A DNA stretch of 64,000 bases from Entoloma clypeatum (taxonomy: Eukaryota; Basidiomycota; Agaricomycetes; Agaricales; Entolomataceae). The stretch is from the NCBI GenBank assembly GCA_963565915.1, contig OY751492.1, forward strand, positions 4,526,001 through 4,590,000, given 5' to 3'. The notes under the pieces were generated by a model. It was not told the origin of the DNA. It searched no databases and saw only the letters and a program-made list of their open reading frames with translations. Of the stretch, positions 53,106 through 63,110 are shown piece after piece; within the stretch, counting starts at the first letter, position 1, and each line of letters opens with the position of its first letter. A program made the translations under genes and the position numbers.

Positions 53106-56100
53106 ATAGTTTAACTCGGGAGGTGTAAAGGTGCGGGAGTGGAAAGCAACCAGATGGATTTCGTCGTCGGAGGTGCGGATGGAGAGGATCGCACCCAAAG
53201 CGTAGTCGGAGGCATCGGTTTCGATGATAATAGGGCTGTCGGGAATCCAATGCGTAAGAACAGGTGCTGTGGTAAAGGCTTTCTTCAAAATCTTGAAAGA
53301 TTCGCGAGCGGAGTCGGAGAAATGCCATTGTGTGTTTTTGCGGGTGAGTCGAGTGAGCGGAATGGTGATTTCGGAGTAGTAAGGAATGAATTGTCGATAA
53401 AAATTGGCAAAACCTAAGAAAGACTGAATGTCTTTGACCTTCCTTGGTTCAGGCCAATCTTGAATAATTTTGACTTTCTTATCCGACATGCGGAGGCCTG
53501 TCGGAGAGAGGATAAAGCCAAGGTATTCAACAGTATCCGTAGAAAACTCGCATTTGTCTGCGCATGCGTATAAGCCGTGTTGTTGGAGACGTCGGAGGAC
53601 TTCGCGGACATGCTTCCGATGCTCGGAGGGAGAGTCGGAGTAGATGAGGATGTCGTCGAGATATATGGTAACATACTTATCGAGCAGGTCGTGGAAGATG
53701 TCGTTCATGAAGCGTTGGAAAACGGCTGGGGAGTTGGTGAGTCCAAATGGCATGACAAGCCATTCAAAAGACCCGTAGCGCGTGCGGAAGGCGGTTTTCC
53801 ATTCATCTCCTTCCGCTATGCGGACGAGGTGATAGGCGTGTCGGAGGTCGAGAGCCGTATAAACACTGGCTTTTCCAGCGGTCTGGAGAAGGTCAGATAT
53901 GAGCGGAAGCAGATATCGGTCCTTCTTTGAGATTTTGTTAAGACCACGGAAATCGATGCAAAGACGAAGGGAGCCATCCTTTTTACGAACGAAAAGGATG
54001 GGAGCACCGTGCGGAGAGGAAGAGGGTCGGATGAATCCAATGGTGAGGTGTTCGTCAATGAGTTCACGGAGGGCATTGAGTTCGGTTTGTGAACGGGAGT
54101 AGATCAGAACGAACGGAGGAGCGGAGCCCTCTTCAAGTTCGATCTTGAGGTCGTAGGGACGGTGTGGTGGAAGAGTGTCTGCTTTTCCTTTACTGAAGAC
54201 GTCAGCATAGTCGTGGTATTCCTCGGGTACGTTTGTCAAGTCGGGGGTGTTGGAAGCGGATGCGGAGTGAGCGGAAACGGAGGGAGTCGAAAAGTGAAGT
54301 CGAAAGGATTGTGTACCAGGCAATTTGCATGCCCTCATAAATGTGGCTGCAGAAATCTGCAGAGCAGACTGCGGAGGTACGATCGGAGGTTCCGGAGGAG
54401 GAAGCGTAGCTGTCCTACCTTGGGAGGAGGTCGACGTTGATGTCGGAAACGGCTCTTTTTGCATCTGTGGACGGAAAGTGATACTGCCCAATACCCAGTC
54501 AATCATAGGATTGTGGCGGGTGAGCCAGTTGTATCCAAGAACCATGGAAGAAGCGGAGTCGAGCGGAGTAACATAAAAATCCTGTTCAAAAGATTCACCT
54601 GAAGGAAAACATATAGGTATTGTTACAACTTGAGTGATAAACACGTTAGAAGAACCATTGAAAAGCTTTAGTTCTAAAGGTGGAATAGCAGAGGTCGGAA
54701 GATCATAAGTGGAGGAAAAGTTATTGTCAATAAAACAGTGGGTAGATCCTGAATCAATAAGTGCTGGGACAGGATCTGAAGAGAAAAAAGAAGATGAGAT
54801 ATTGATACGTAAAGAGTTCAGATCGGAGAGAGCGGACACATTAAGTCGGATGGGAGCGGAGGCACGGAGAGAGTCAACGCAGTCCTCAGACCGTGCTTCA
54901 TGAGGACCACTGCCTATTTTTTTTGACTCAATCTCCTTACCTTTTTCCTTGGCTTGAGTGCCAACTTGGGCGGCTTTCCCTTTAGCCTTGGAAGCAGAGG
55001 AGGTGGACTTGGGACAGTCCTTGACAGCGTGTCCGACGCTACCACAGAATAAGCAAAGGTTATTATCGAAACAACATTTGAGTTCTTGATACGTCAGTTT
55101 GCCGTCTTTGCTGGAGAGGTCGGGTTTTGGAGCGGATGTGGAAGCGGAAGCGGTAGTGGGAGCGGAGGGTTTGGTTGATGATGTTTGTGGAGTGGATTGG
55201 TTCGGAGCGGATTGTTTCTTGTCGGACTTGAGAGTGGGTTTATCGGTTCTGGATTTCTCTCGTTGACGTTCCCAGTAGCGAGCGTCAATAGTATGAGCCA
55301 CGGATCATAGGTCTGGTAAAGACTTGATCTTGGGTTGTTGGGAGAGGATGTCCTTGATCCGATCCGGAAGTCCGACATAGTAGCGGTGTCGGAGGGATTT
55401 TTCATCCCAGTCAGTCTTGGTAGCAAGACGTTGGAATTCAACATTGTACTTCAATATCTTTTGATTTCTTTTCATCTGTAGGTTGTCCAACTGTTCTTCG
55501 GCTTCGCCCTGAGGGTCAATGGTACCAAACTCGGAGCGGAGAAGTCGGACGAACTCGGGGAAAGAACCCCGCCAATTGGGTTCATCATCGTCAAGAATGA
55601 AGGGTTCAAAAAATTCGAGTGCTGTGCTTTGGAAGTAAGACATGGCAAAGTTGACTTTGGAATGTTCTGAGTTGAAGTTGTCGTTGTCGGAGAAGTAAAG
55701 TTTGCATTGTAATATGAATGCGGAGAGTTTGCGCGGATCGGATCCGTCAAAGGTATCTGGTTCGTTGGCATACGACTTTTTCTTCTTTGTGTCACGACGT
55801 TTCAACTCTTTGGTCATGAGCAGAATGGCTTCAGCTAGATTGGGTTCCTGATCTGGATTGGAATTGGAGTCGTCCAAATCTCCATGTAAACTACCGTTGG
55901 AAGGAGGAGAAGATCCTCCTGGAGGTCCGCCAAATAAGCCAGAATTTAGAGGTGCAGAGGGTTCCGTTGGTGGGTTTAGTGGAGGACTGGCGGGAAGTGG
56001 TGGGAGCTGAGAGTCAGAAGAAGGCGGAGGAACGGATGGTCCGGGGGTAGGAGCGGATGATGATGCTGTGGCTCCTCAAGGGGTAATGGTTACATTGCGT

Positions 56101-56198
56101 GTTCCTCGAAGAAAAGCAGAGCGTGGTGTGGATGATGAATGTTCTGCTGCTGCACGAGCAGTCCTAGTTGTTCGAACTGTATTACAGGTTTGAGACAT
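53106..56198 (-). pseudogene. gag-pol: Element E2 Gag-protease-RT, single frame with two TGA
   Basis: ATG 56198 (MSQTCNTVRTTRTARAAAEH), TGA at codon 41 (56076-56078), Pro-rich stretch, capsid (DPRKLSAFILQCKLYFSDND; AMSYFQSTALEFFEPF), TGA 55305-55307, then zinc knuckle CLFCGSVGHAVKDC, protease ALIDSGSTHCFID, RT with KKDGSLRLCIDFRGLNKIS, YTALDLRHAYHLVRIAEGDE and catalytic YLDD. The connection domain is intact (LGFANFYRQFIPYYSEI) and RNase H begins (IIIETDASDYALGAIL) but is cut at ELNYDTHE by the deletion. gag and pol share one frame. Confidence 0.9.
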
Positions 56199-56249
56199 GT
56201 GGGTAGAGGTTGTTGGGTAAATCAAAGAATGGTGGTAGTTCAAATATAC

Positions 56250-56791
56250 TGTCACGTAGCGTTTTTCTCAACGTCGGAAAACGTCGGACGAGTCGGAGCG
56301 GAGTAGCAGAGGAGCGGATGTGATAAGTGCGATGTTGGCAGAAAGGACCTGGCTTCAACTTGTGCGTTGCGCCCCACTCTTTGACGTGGTCCTCAATTTC
56401 GGATTGGCGGATGTCGGATGAGCGGATGAGCGGATGAACGGAGGTGATGGAGAGAATGCTCAAAAGCAAGTAGAGACGGATGTGAATGAGGTGTAACGTA
56501 TGATATTTGAACTGAGGTTCTATGACAGGTTTGTACACTATTTATAGTAGACTAGAATGATCAGTATTACTATAAGTGATGTGCAGATATCAGAGTTGAC
56601 CATCGGAACATTCGGAGTACGGAGAGTAGCAAATGAAAAGTGAACAACATATGTCTACTTGTAAGTATGGTTGAGATGTTACGTAGTAGAAGTATAATCA
56701 ATATAAATAGAATGTTGTTGGAGTGGATGTTGGAGCGGATGAATCGTTGGAGTCATCGGATAAGTCGGATGTGAATTGTATGGTTATGACA
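56250..56791 (-). repeat. 5' LTR of element E2
   Basis: 542 bp, minus strand TGTCATAACC...CGCTACGTGACA. Matches the LTR at 57799-58602 apart from the 255-bp insertion there and some indels. TATTTATAG (minus strand CTATAAATAG) near 56535 is a likely TATA box. Confidence 0.85.
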
Positions 56792-57692
56792 GCCCTCGAG
56801 GTCTGCATAGCCAGAGCCAAGACATTCATAGGTATAATGTCTGGGCACCTTCTTCTCACACTTCTCACACAAATAGATTGCGCACTGACACTCAATGTGT
56901 CCTTTAGCTCAGCACAGGCCGCATTGGCGCCCTTTGTCAATGTGCGGCCATCCTGTGGGATGGCGCCAAGGTCCGCTCAGAGAGTGAGCGCACCCATGTG
57001 TATTGATTTCATAACCAATGCAATCAGGCTCGTCGGTGAGGTCGATGGGGGTCTGAACTGAGAGACCATGTGCGAGTTCGATGGGGATCTGATATGAGGA
57101 ACTGTGCCCGAGTGGGACAGACATGATCGTGCATACTGTTTTTCTCCTGGAGTGCTTAGCAACTCCATAGGACGGTTTCTTTTCTTTCACGTCAGTCTTG
57201 ACGTTGGAAAGGCTTCGGTCGCTGGTTAAAGGTGATGTGGATTCGGTGGGGGAAGGGGTACTCAGGGGGTCAGGGTTTCTGATGACAAGGGGAACTGGGT
57301 CAGGGATGGGGGTCGGTTCAGGGGTGGGTTCAGGGATGGGGACCACTGGGGTGAGAGATCTGAGGGCAGGATTTATGAGAGAGAGGTCAGGGTAATTAGA
57401 ACATGTGGGAAATAATCTTTCAAAGCATTGGTAGACTCCTCTGTCTACCAAGAGGTCGGCGTGACTATCAATGAGGCGGGCGATAGAGGTGGAAGTCTTG
57501 TAATGGTACTCCCGGATAGAGATGAGTCTGTATAATGTTGACCAGGAACTGGTCTGTCTCATCTTCGAGTCGTCCAAGGATGTTGTTCTCATCTTCGGGG
57601 TTGGTGAACAGGTTCAGGAGTCGGGATCGTCTGGTATGTCTGTCGGTGTTGAAACATACTTCTTCGGGGGAGGCGATGTGGAGGTTGGACAT
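56792..57692 (-). pseudogene. Accessory ORF of element E1, Cys/His-rich end, broken
   Basis: Antisense to the neighbouring E LTR (57799), start ATG 57692, 106 bp away. MSNLHIASPEEVCFNTDRH, then DETDQFLVN; a frameshift near 57545 leads to TSTSIARLIDSHADLL, a Pro-rich stretch (PEPTPEPTPIPDPVPL), and a Cys/His-rich end (CGLC-TGA-AKGHIECQC, LCEKCEKKV, CHNH) with a TGA at about 56903. Cut by the E2 LTR at 56791. The central part is homologous to the plus-strand relic at 60010-60313. Unlike the E2 and E' accessory genes in sequence, but in the same place and orientation. Function unknown. Confidence 0.55.
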
Positions 57693-57719
57693 AGTGATGA
57701 GAGGATGTGGATTGTTGGG

Positions 57720-57798
57720 GTTCCACAAAGTTTTTTCAACCAATGGTCATGAGGATTACCTTATTGGGCCTCAGGGTTCAGCCCTAAGAGGGAAATAC
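57720..57798 (+). promoter_or_regulatory. E-family 3' module and polypurine tract
   Basis: TTTTTTCAACCAATGGTCAT, GGATTACC, GGGCCTCAGGGTTCAGCCC and AAGAGGGAAATAC directly before TGTCATAATC of the LTR. Primer site for plus-strand DNA synthesis. Confidence 0.7.
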
Positions 57799-58022
57799 TG
57801 TCATAATCACATGATTCACCTCCGACTTATCCAACGACTCCGACGATTCATCTGCTCCAACATCTGCTCTGACAACATTCTATTTATATTTTACTATACT
57901 TCTACTACATAACATCTCAACCATACTTACAAGTAGACATATGTTGTTCACTTTTCATTTGCTACTCTCCGTACTCCAAATGTTCTGATGGTCAACTCCA
58001 ATATCTGCACATCACTTATAGT

Positions 58023-58277
58023 TGTTGGAGAAACCAACATGATAGAACCAAGGCCCTGTGGTGTAGTGGTTAACACCCTTGGTTGAGATCCAAGTGAGCC
58101 TGGGTTCGATTCCCAGCAGAGCCATCATCAGGAGATCTCATGTTCGAGTCCTGCTCATGGAGTATTCCTGCTCATATTTATTATGACGACAGTGAACCCA
58201 TGACGACAGATGCATCACATGATCAGCTAAGGCAACTTGACTGAACAGTCGTTGCTGCTGTTGCTGAATCCTCAACA
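58023..58277 (+). mobile_element. 255-bp TG...CA insertion with tRNA-like core
   Basis: TGTTGGAGAAACCAACA...GAATCCTCAACA, flanked by a perfect 5-bp duplication ATAGT (58018-58022 and 58278-58282). The empty site is seen in the E2 LTR at about 56565. TG...CA ends with 5-bp duplication are those of a solo LTR, yet the inside contains a tRNA-like sequence (58052-58123) and a second B-box-like word (GTTCGAGTCC, 58142-58151). It could be a TRIM/solo LTR with a Pol III promoter, or a SINE. Confidence 0.8.
58052..58123 (+). tRNA. tRNA-like sequence, anticodon position GAG
   Basis: The 72 nt fold as a cloverleaf: acceptor GGCCCTG/CAGAGCC (one mismatch), D arm GTGT...ACAC with AGTGGTTA loop, anticodon stem CTTGG/CCAAG around TTGAGAT, T arm CTGGG/CCCAG around TTCGATT. 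A box TGGTGTAGTGG and B box GGTTCGATTCC are perfect. GAG would read Leu, but the short variable loop is not leucine-like. So it is more likely a tRNA-derived Pol III promoter of a mobile element than a host tRNA gene. Confidence 0.6.
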
Positions 58278-58602
58278 ATAGTAATACTGATCATTCTAGT
58301 TCACTATAAATAGTGTACCAAACCTGTTGTAGAACCTCAGTTCAAATATCATACATTACACCTCATTCGCCTCTGCCTCTACTTGCCTTTGAGCATTCTC
58401 TCTGTCACCTCTGCTCATCCACTCTTCCACTCATCCAACATCTGCCAATCCAAAATCGAGGACCATGTCAAAGAGTGGGGCACAACATACAAGTTGAAGC
58501 CAGGTCCTTTCCACCAGACGTCGCATCTGTCAATCCGCTCATCTGCTGCTCCGCTCTGACTCATCCGACATTTTCCGACATTGAGAAACACGCTACATGA
58601 CA

Positions 58603-59992
58603 AACAGTGGACCTTGAGCTACAAGGGGATATCCTAAAAACAATGAGCTCTTCTCAAAAGCCATCACCGCCCTAAAAGAATTAGAGACCCCACTGATTAA
58701 ATTCCATCTATCAGAATGGAGAACAGAAGATGGGATATTATTCTTCCATGACAGATGTTACATACTGCCAGATGAGACTCTGTGCCAGGAAATAACAAAG
58801 CAATATCATGACTCCTTACCAAGCAGACATCCGGGACATCTAAAAACCCTGGAATTGATCAGACAAAACTATTGGTGGTCAGGAATGTATGTGTTTATCA
58901 AGAACTACATTGGAGGATGTGCAACCTGCCAACAAATGAAAGTCAACACACACCCCACGAACCCTGGATTAATGCCGATCAAAGCACAAAAAGACGCTAG
59001 ACCATTTTCTGAGACCACAAAAGCAACAGGTTTGACAGTATCATGGTCATAGTAGACCATGGTTCTACAAAGGGGGTAATTTCCATCCCTTGTACAAAAA
59101 CCACCAATGCAACCCTCACCGCCAAACTTTATTTGGACCACATGTACCAAAGATTTGGACTCCCCGACTCTATTCTGTCTGACAGAGGGCCACAATTCGC
59201 CTCCCAGGTCTTCAGAGAATTAGGATGACTCCTAGGGATCAAACTGATGATGAGCACGGCTTATCACCCCCAAACTGATGGAGAAACAGAACGAGCAAAT
59301 CAAGAACTTGAGATCTATTTCCGGATGTTCTGTTTGAACAATCCTGAAACATGGCACGATCACAACTCCACAATGGAAATCAGAGGACCCACTCCACAAC
59401 AAAACGATTCCCATTCTATCTAATGATGGGATACGAACCAAGAGACATACCATTGGCATTTGACAAGACAAACATGCCAAGTGTAGAGGAATGGCTCAAA
59501 GAGCTACAACAAGCAAGAGATGAAGTGCTGGCAGCACATGAACTAGCCCGTCAAACAATGGCAGAGAGATCTATATGAGGGTTCACCCCATTTGGAAAAG
59601 GAGAACAAGTATGGCTAGAAGAAAAGAACCTCTGAATTAGATACCATTCCAGGAAACTGGCACCCAAGAGAGAAGGACCCTTCACAATCACCGAGGTACT
59701 CAGGCCCCTGACATACAAACTGAAACTTCCAGAACAATGGAAAATCCACCCCGTTTTCCACGCCTCCTTGTTGACTCCTTATCAGGAAAATGACACACAT
59801 GGACCAAAATTCCATAACCCCCCTCCTGATCTGATCAAAGGAGAACATGAGTATGAAGTAGAAGCGATCCTTACCCACAAGCGACAGGGCAGAGGGTACA
59901 AGTATTTGGTCAAGTGGATGGGATACCCATCAAGCAATAACACATGGGAACCCGAAACCCACATCCTCTCTCACCATGACCATCGTCTTTGA
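58603..59992 (+). pseudogene. pol: Ty3/gypsy element F: RNase H end, integrase, chromodomain
   Basis: Plus strand, several stops (TGA at 59226, 59577, 59632). Zinc domain: SRHPGHLKTLELIRQNYWWS...CATCQQMK; core: [54 protein letters not shown]-terminal [17 protein letters not shown]; chromodomain [18 protein letters not shown] (about 59895-59960). The upstream half is missing; it abuts the E1 LTR at 58602. Confidence 0.85.
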
Positions 59993-60313
59993 TACCGCCA
60001 CCAAAGAACTCCACCACTGCAATGCATTGATGATGAAACTGACCAGTTTCTGGTCAACACCTTGTTTGGGCTAATCACATTTCACCAGTTCCAGTATGGC
60101 ACCACCACCAACATTGCCCGACTCATAGAAGGGCACATCCAACATCATGCTCCTTGACCCACCCATAGAAAACCCCATCCCAACTACTCCCCTCACTGAG
60201 CTATCTGCCACCCCAGAACCAACCCCCATTCCCAACCCTATCCCGCTCATTGTCAGGAATCCTGATATCCAAACCACTCCATCCCCCACCGAATCTGCAT
60301 CGCCCTTGACCAG
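59993..60313 (+). pseudogene. Element F accessory ORF relic, sense to pol
   Basis: Directly after the chromodomain: DDETDQFLVNTLFGL, TTTNIARLIEGHIQHH, then in a second frame the Pro-rich ATPEPTPIPNPIPLIVRNPD and PSPTESASPLTS. Homologous to the minus-strand ORF at 56792-57692. Cut off by the LTR of element A2 at 60314. Confidence 0.6.
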
Positions 60314-60626
60314 TGTTGAGGCGACGCTAAGTCAAACGACATCGCGAGCCGAAACTTAGGAACTTAGAGTGAGGAACGTGGAAAGATGAAGAAGGGGCTG
60401 TATTGCCAAGAGACCCAGCAGGAATCTCAAGAGAACAAGCTATTGAATACAAGTGAAAGTACCCTACTTATATATGTAAATACCATGAGGCTGCGTTGAG
60501 GCAGCATCATGCTGCGCAACTCTGGATCCTTCGCATCCTGCTGCATGATAATGATAAGATGTCCTCATGTACGAGACAATGTAGATAAGATAAGATAAAG
60601 TGAAAAGTGAAAATATGATCATAACA
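60314..60626 (-). repeat. 3' LTR of element A2 with polypurine tract
   Basis: 313 bp, plus strand TGTTGAGGCGACG...GATCATAACA. Minus-strand polypurine tract AGAAAGGGGG at 60630-60639. TATATAAGTAGG on the minus strand near 60470 is the likely TATA box. Confidence 0.9.
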
Positions 60627-60637
60627 TTACCCCCTTT

Positions 60638-62022
60638 CTAGATCTCAACTTCCAGGCGAGATATGATGTCATCCGGGGTGTCCATGAAATTCTCATATGG
60701 TTTAAATTCCAATCTAAATTCCAATCCTTCAAAGATGTTTGTGCATAAGTGCCGGGGTGCATTCAGGTTTAATTTAAAGAAGTCCTCCACCGCTTCCTTG
60801 GCATGTTCCAGGTGATCCTCGGGTTCCCATGTGTTGTGGTCCTGAGTCAGACCCTCCCATGACACCTCATGTTCCTCTTCTTCATTGATTACAATGGGGT
60901 TCGGCACTCCTTGAATAATCAAACCTGCAATACGTTAATTACTGGGTGAAATTTCCACAACTTTGGCAATTTAAGTTCCACAGCATGTGACAAAATGATT
61001 TTGGCTATGGTATAGGGTCCAATCCATCGTTCGGCAAGTTTCTTTAAGGGTCGGTTCAACTTCAGGTCTTTAGTCAATAACCAAACTTTGTTGCCAACTT
61101 TGTAAACTGGTCCATCACCCCATTTCAGGTTTGCATACCGTTCCATCTCTTCTCGTGCTTTTACTAGCGCCGCTTCTGCCTCCTCGTGAATCTTCTTCAT
61201 TCGCTCTGCGAATTCTTTTGCCTGTTCTGACTTTTCTGCCCTCTGAGGTTCTATGCCCATCCTAGAGTTGAATCCATGATTTACATAGAACAGCAAAAAC
61301 TGAGTTGCTGTGTGTATCTTATTATTGTAGGCGAACTCCGCGCTTGCCATCCATTCGGGCCAATCTGTTTGCCGATGGGAAATAAATGATCTTAGATACT
61401 GTTCCAATTCCTGGTTGATCCGTTCTGTTTGTCTGTCTGTTTGCGGATGGTATGCCGTTGATAATTTAATTGTAATCCCCAGGATCTTGTTTAGTTCTTT
61501 CATAAAAGTTGCCGTGAATTGCGGTCCTTGATCTGATATCAGCATTTCCGGTAATCCATGAAGTTTCCAGACTTTGTCCTGATATAGCTCAGCTAATCCC
61601 TCAGCTGAGACTTCATCACATGTTTTGATAAAGTGTGCTTGTTTTGTAGATCTACAAGCCACAACTAATACTGTGTTGTACCCCTGAGCTTCTGGGAGTC
61701 CTACAATAAAATCTGCTGTAACGTGTTTCCATGGTCCTGCATGTTCCGTGTTTGCTTTTCATTTACTGGCTAGCGGTTGAGGCACGTTTTTTGATCGTTG
61801 GCATCTGTCACAGCCCTCAATATAAGCTTTGACCATGTTTGTGATTCCAGGCCACCAATACTTATGTGTAACTAATTCCAGGGTTTTCCATTGACCCGGA
61901 TGTCCAGCGACTGGATTGTCGTGATGTAAATTAATAATTTCCACCCTGAGTTCCTGATCCTTTGGAACGTAAACCTTTCCTCTGTGCAACCATAAACCCT
62001 GCTCCTCATGCCATTCCTCCAC
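60638..62022 (-). pseudogene. pol: Element A2 integrase and chromodomain
   Basis: Zinc domain 62022-61759 (HHDNPVAGHPGQWKTLELVT...CDRCQRSK). Core 61662-60919 after a break at 61760: FIKTCDEVSAEGLAELYQDK, ISDQGPQFTATFMKELN, AYHPQTDRQTERINQELEQY (DGQTER is DRQTER here). C-terminal: GNKVWLLTKDLKLNRPLKK. Chromodomain 60922-60638 is shortened (VSWEGLTQDHNTWEPEDHLE). Confidence 0.87.
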
Positions 62023-63110
62023 TCATAATGTTTTTGTGTTTGTTTTCTTTAATTCTTCCACTGCTTTGAGCACTTGCTCATCAAATTCTTTTGCATCCCT
62101 GATGTGTTTCAATAGTTTAGTTTCTTCTCCATCAATAAGTAGATGTTCCCGATCCATTGCACGCAAGTGGAAATATTTGGGTTTCAATAGTGTTACATCC
62201 TCATTGTCATTTTCCACCCCCTTTCTATGGTCGACTCTTCTTGAAAGTTTGGCTCCTTCAAGGTGGTGTCTCCATGCTTCCAGTGCTCTGATAATACCCA
62301 GCATTTCTTTATCATGGATGTCATAATTCTGTTCAACATCATTCAATCCTTCAGACAAGAAAGCACATGGTCTCCAGTGACTGTCTTCACGTTCCATAGA
62401 TAAGATCGCTCCTGTGGCAAAGTCTGATGCATCTGATTCTACCCTTAACTTTTGATCCGGATGGGGGAAACTAATATGGGTGCTTCCATAAATAATTCCT
62501 TTAGCTCTCTAAATGCTTCTTCCTGCTCTGTACTCCATTTCCATACCATGTTCTTCCTTGTTAACTTATGTAATGGTCCGGCCACTTTAGAGAAGTCCTT
62601 GATGAATCTCTGATAGAAATTGGCGAGTCCAAGCAATGATTGTACTTCCTTGACCTTAGTCGGTGTCAGCCATTGTTTGATGGTGTCTACTTTCAAAGGG
62701 TCCATCCAAATTCTGTCTTTTCCAATAATTAATCCCAAGAACTCTATTTCGTCTCTATCAAAGAAACATTTTTCTGGTTTCAAGAATAAATCGTTCTCTT
62801 GTAATCTTTTCAAAACTTCTTCCACTATGGCGTCATGCCCTTCCTTTCCTTCTGTTGCCACCAATATATCATCAATATAAATAACCACATATCCCTGGTC
62901 GATCAAGTCCCTAAAGATATCGTTCATCATGGTCTGGAACATGCTCGGGGAATTATTCAATCCAAAAAACATGACTGTTGGTTCAAAGGCTCCATCAGGG
63001 GTCATGAATGCTGCTTTCCACTCGTCTCCCTCCTTGATGCGCACATTGTTGTATCCCCATCTGAGATCCATCTTGGTGAACCTTTTCTTCCCTTTTAACT
63101 TATCAATCAA
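62023..63110 (-). pseudogene. pol: Element A2 RT and RNase H
   Basis: RT 63110-62445: FTKMDLRWGYNNVRIKEGDE, VMFFGLNNSPSMFQ, catalytic YIDD (about 62870), CFFDRDEIEFLGLIIGKD and the connection domain. After a small break, RNase H 62397-62023 (CAFLSEGLNDVEQNYDIHDK; EMLGIIRALEAWRHHLEGAK), deleted in its second half (the usual WTDH...NRRQARW block is missing after EGAK). Nearly identical to A1 where both exist. Confidence 0.88.

Larger units (their letters stand above)
50676..56791 (-). mobile_element. Ty3/gypsy element E2 with tail-to-tail accessory gene
   Basis: 5' LTR 56250-56791, gag-pol 56198-51806 on the minus strand, then an accessory gene on the plus strand (50765-51754) and the family's 3' module (50676-50725, inverted). 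The polypurine tract and 3' LTR expected beyond 50676 are absent, so the element is truncated there. An internal deletion removes RNase H and the integrase zinc domain. Confidence 0.8.
57799..58602 (+). repeat. 3' LTR of element E1, carrying an insertion
   Basis: TGTCATAATC...CGCTACATGACA, 804 bp including the 255-bp insertion at 58023-58277 plus its duplicated 5 bp. Homologous to 56250-56791. Confidence 0.85.

Noticed and set aside
58052..58123. Functional host tRNA-Leu gene
   Set aside because: The anticodon position would be GAG but the long variable arm of tRNA-Leu is missing, the acceptor stem has a mismatch, and the sequence sits inside a TG...CA insertion with target duplication.
1401..59640. 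Reassignment of TGA as a sense codon
   Set aside because: The stops fall at positions that are CGA in sister copies, and intact ORFs (for example the E' LTR-adjacent and 349-aa genes) end at normal stops. Mutation is the simpler explanation.
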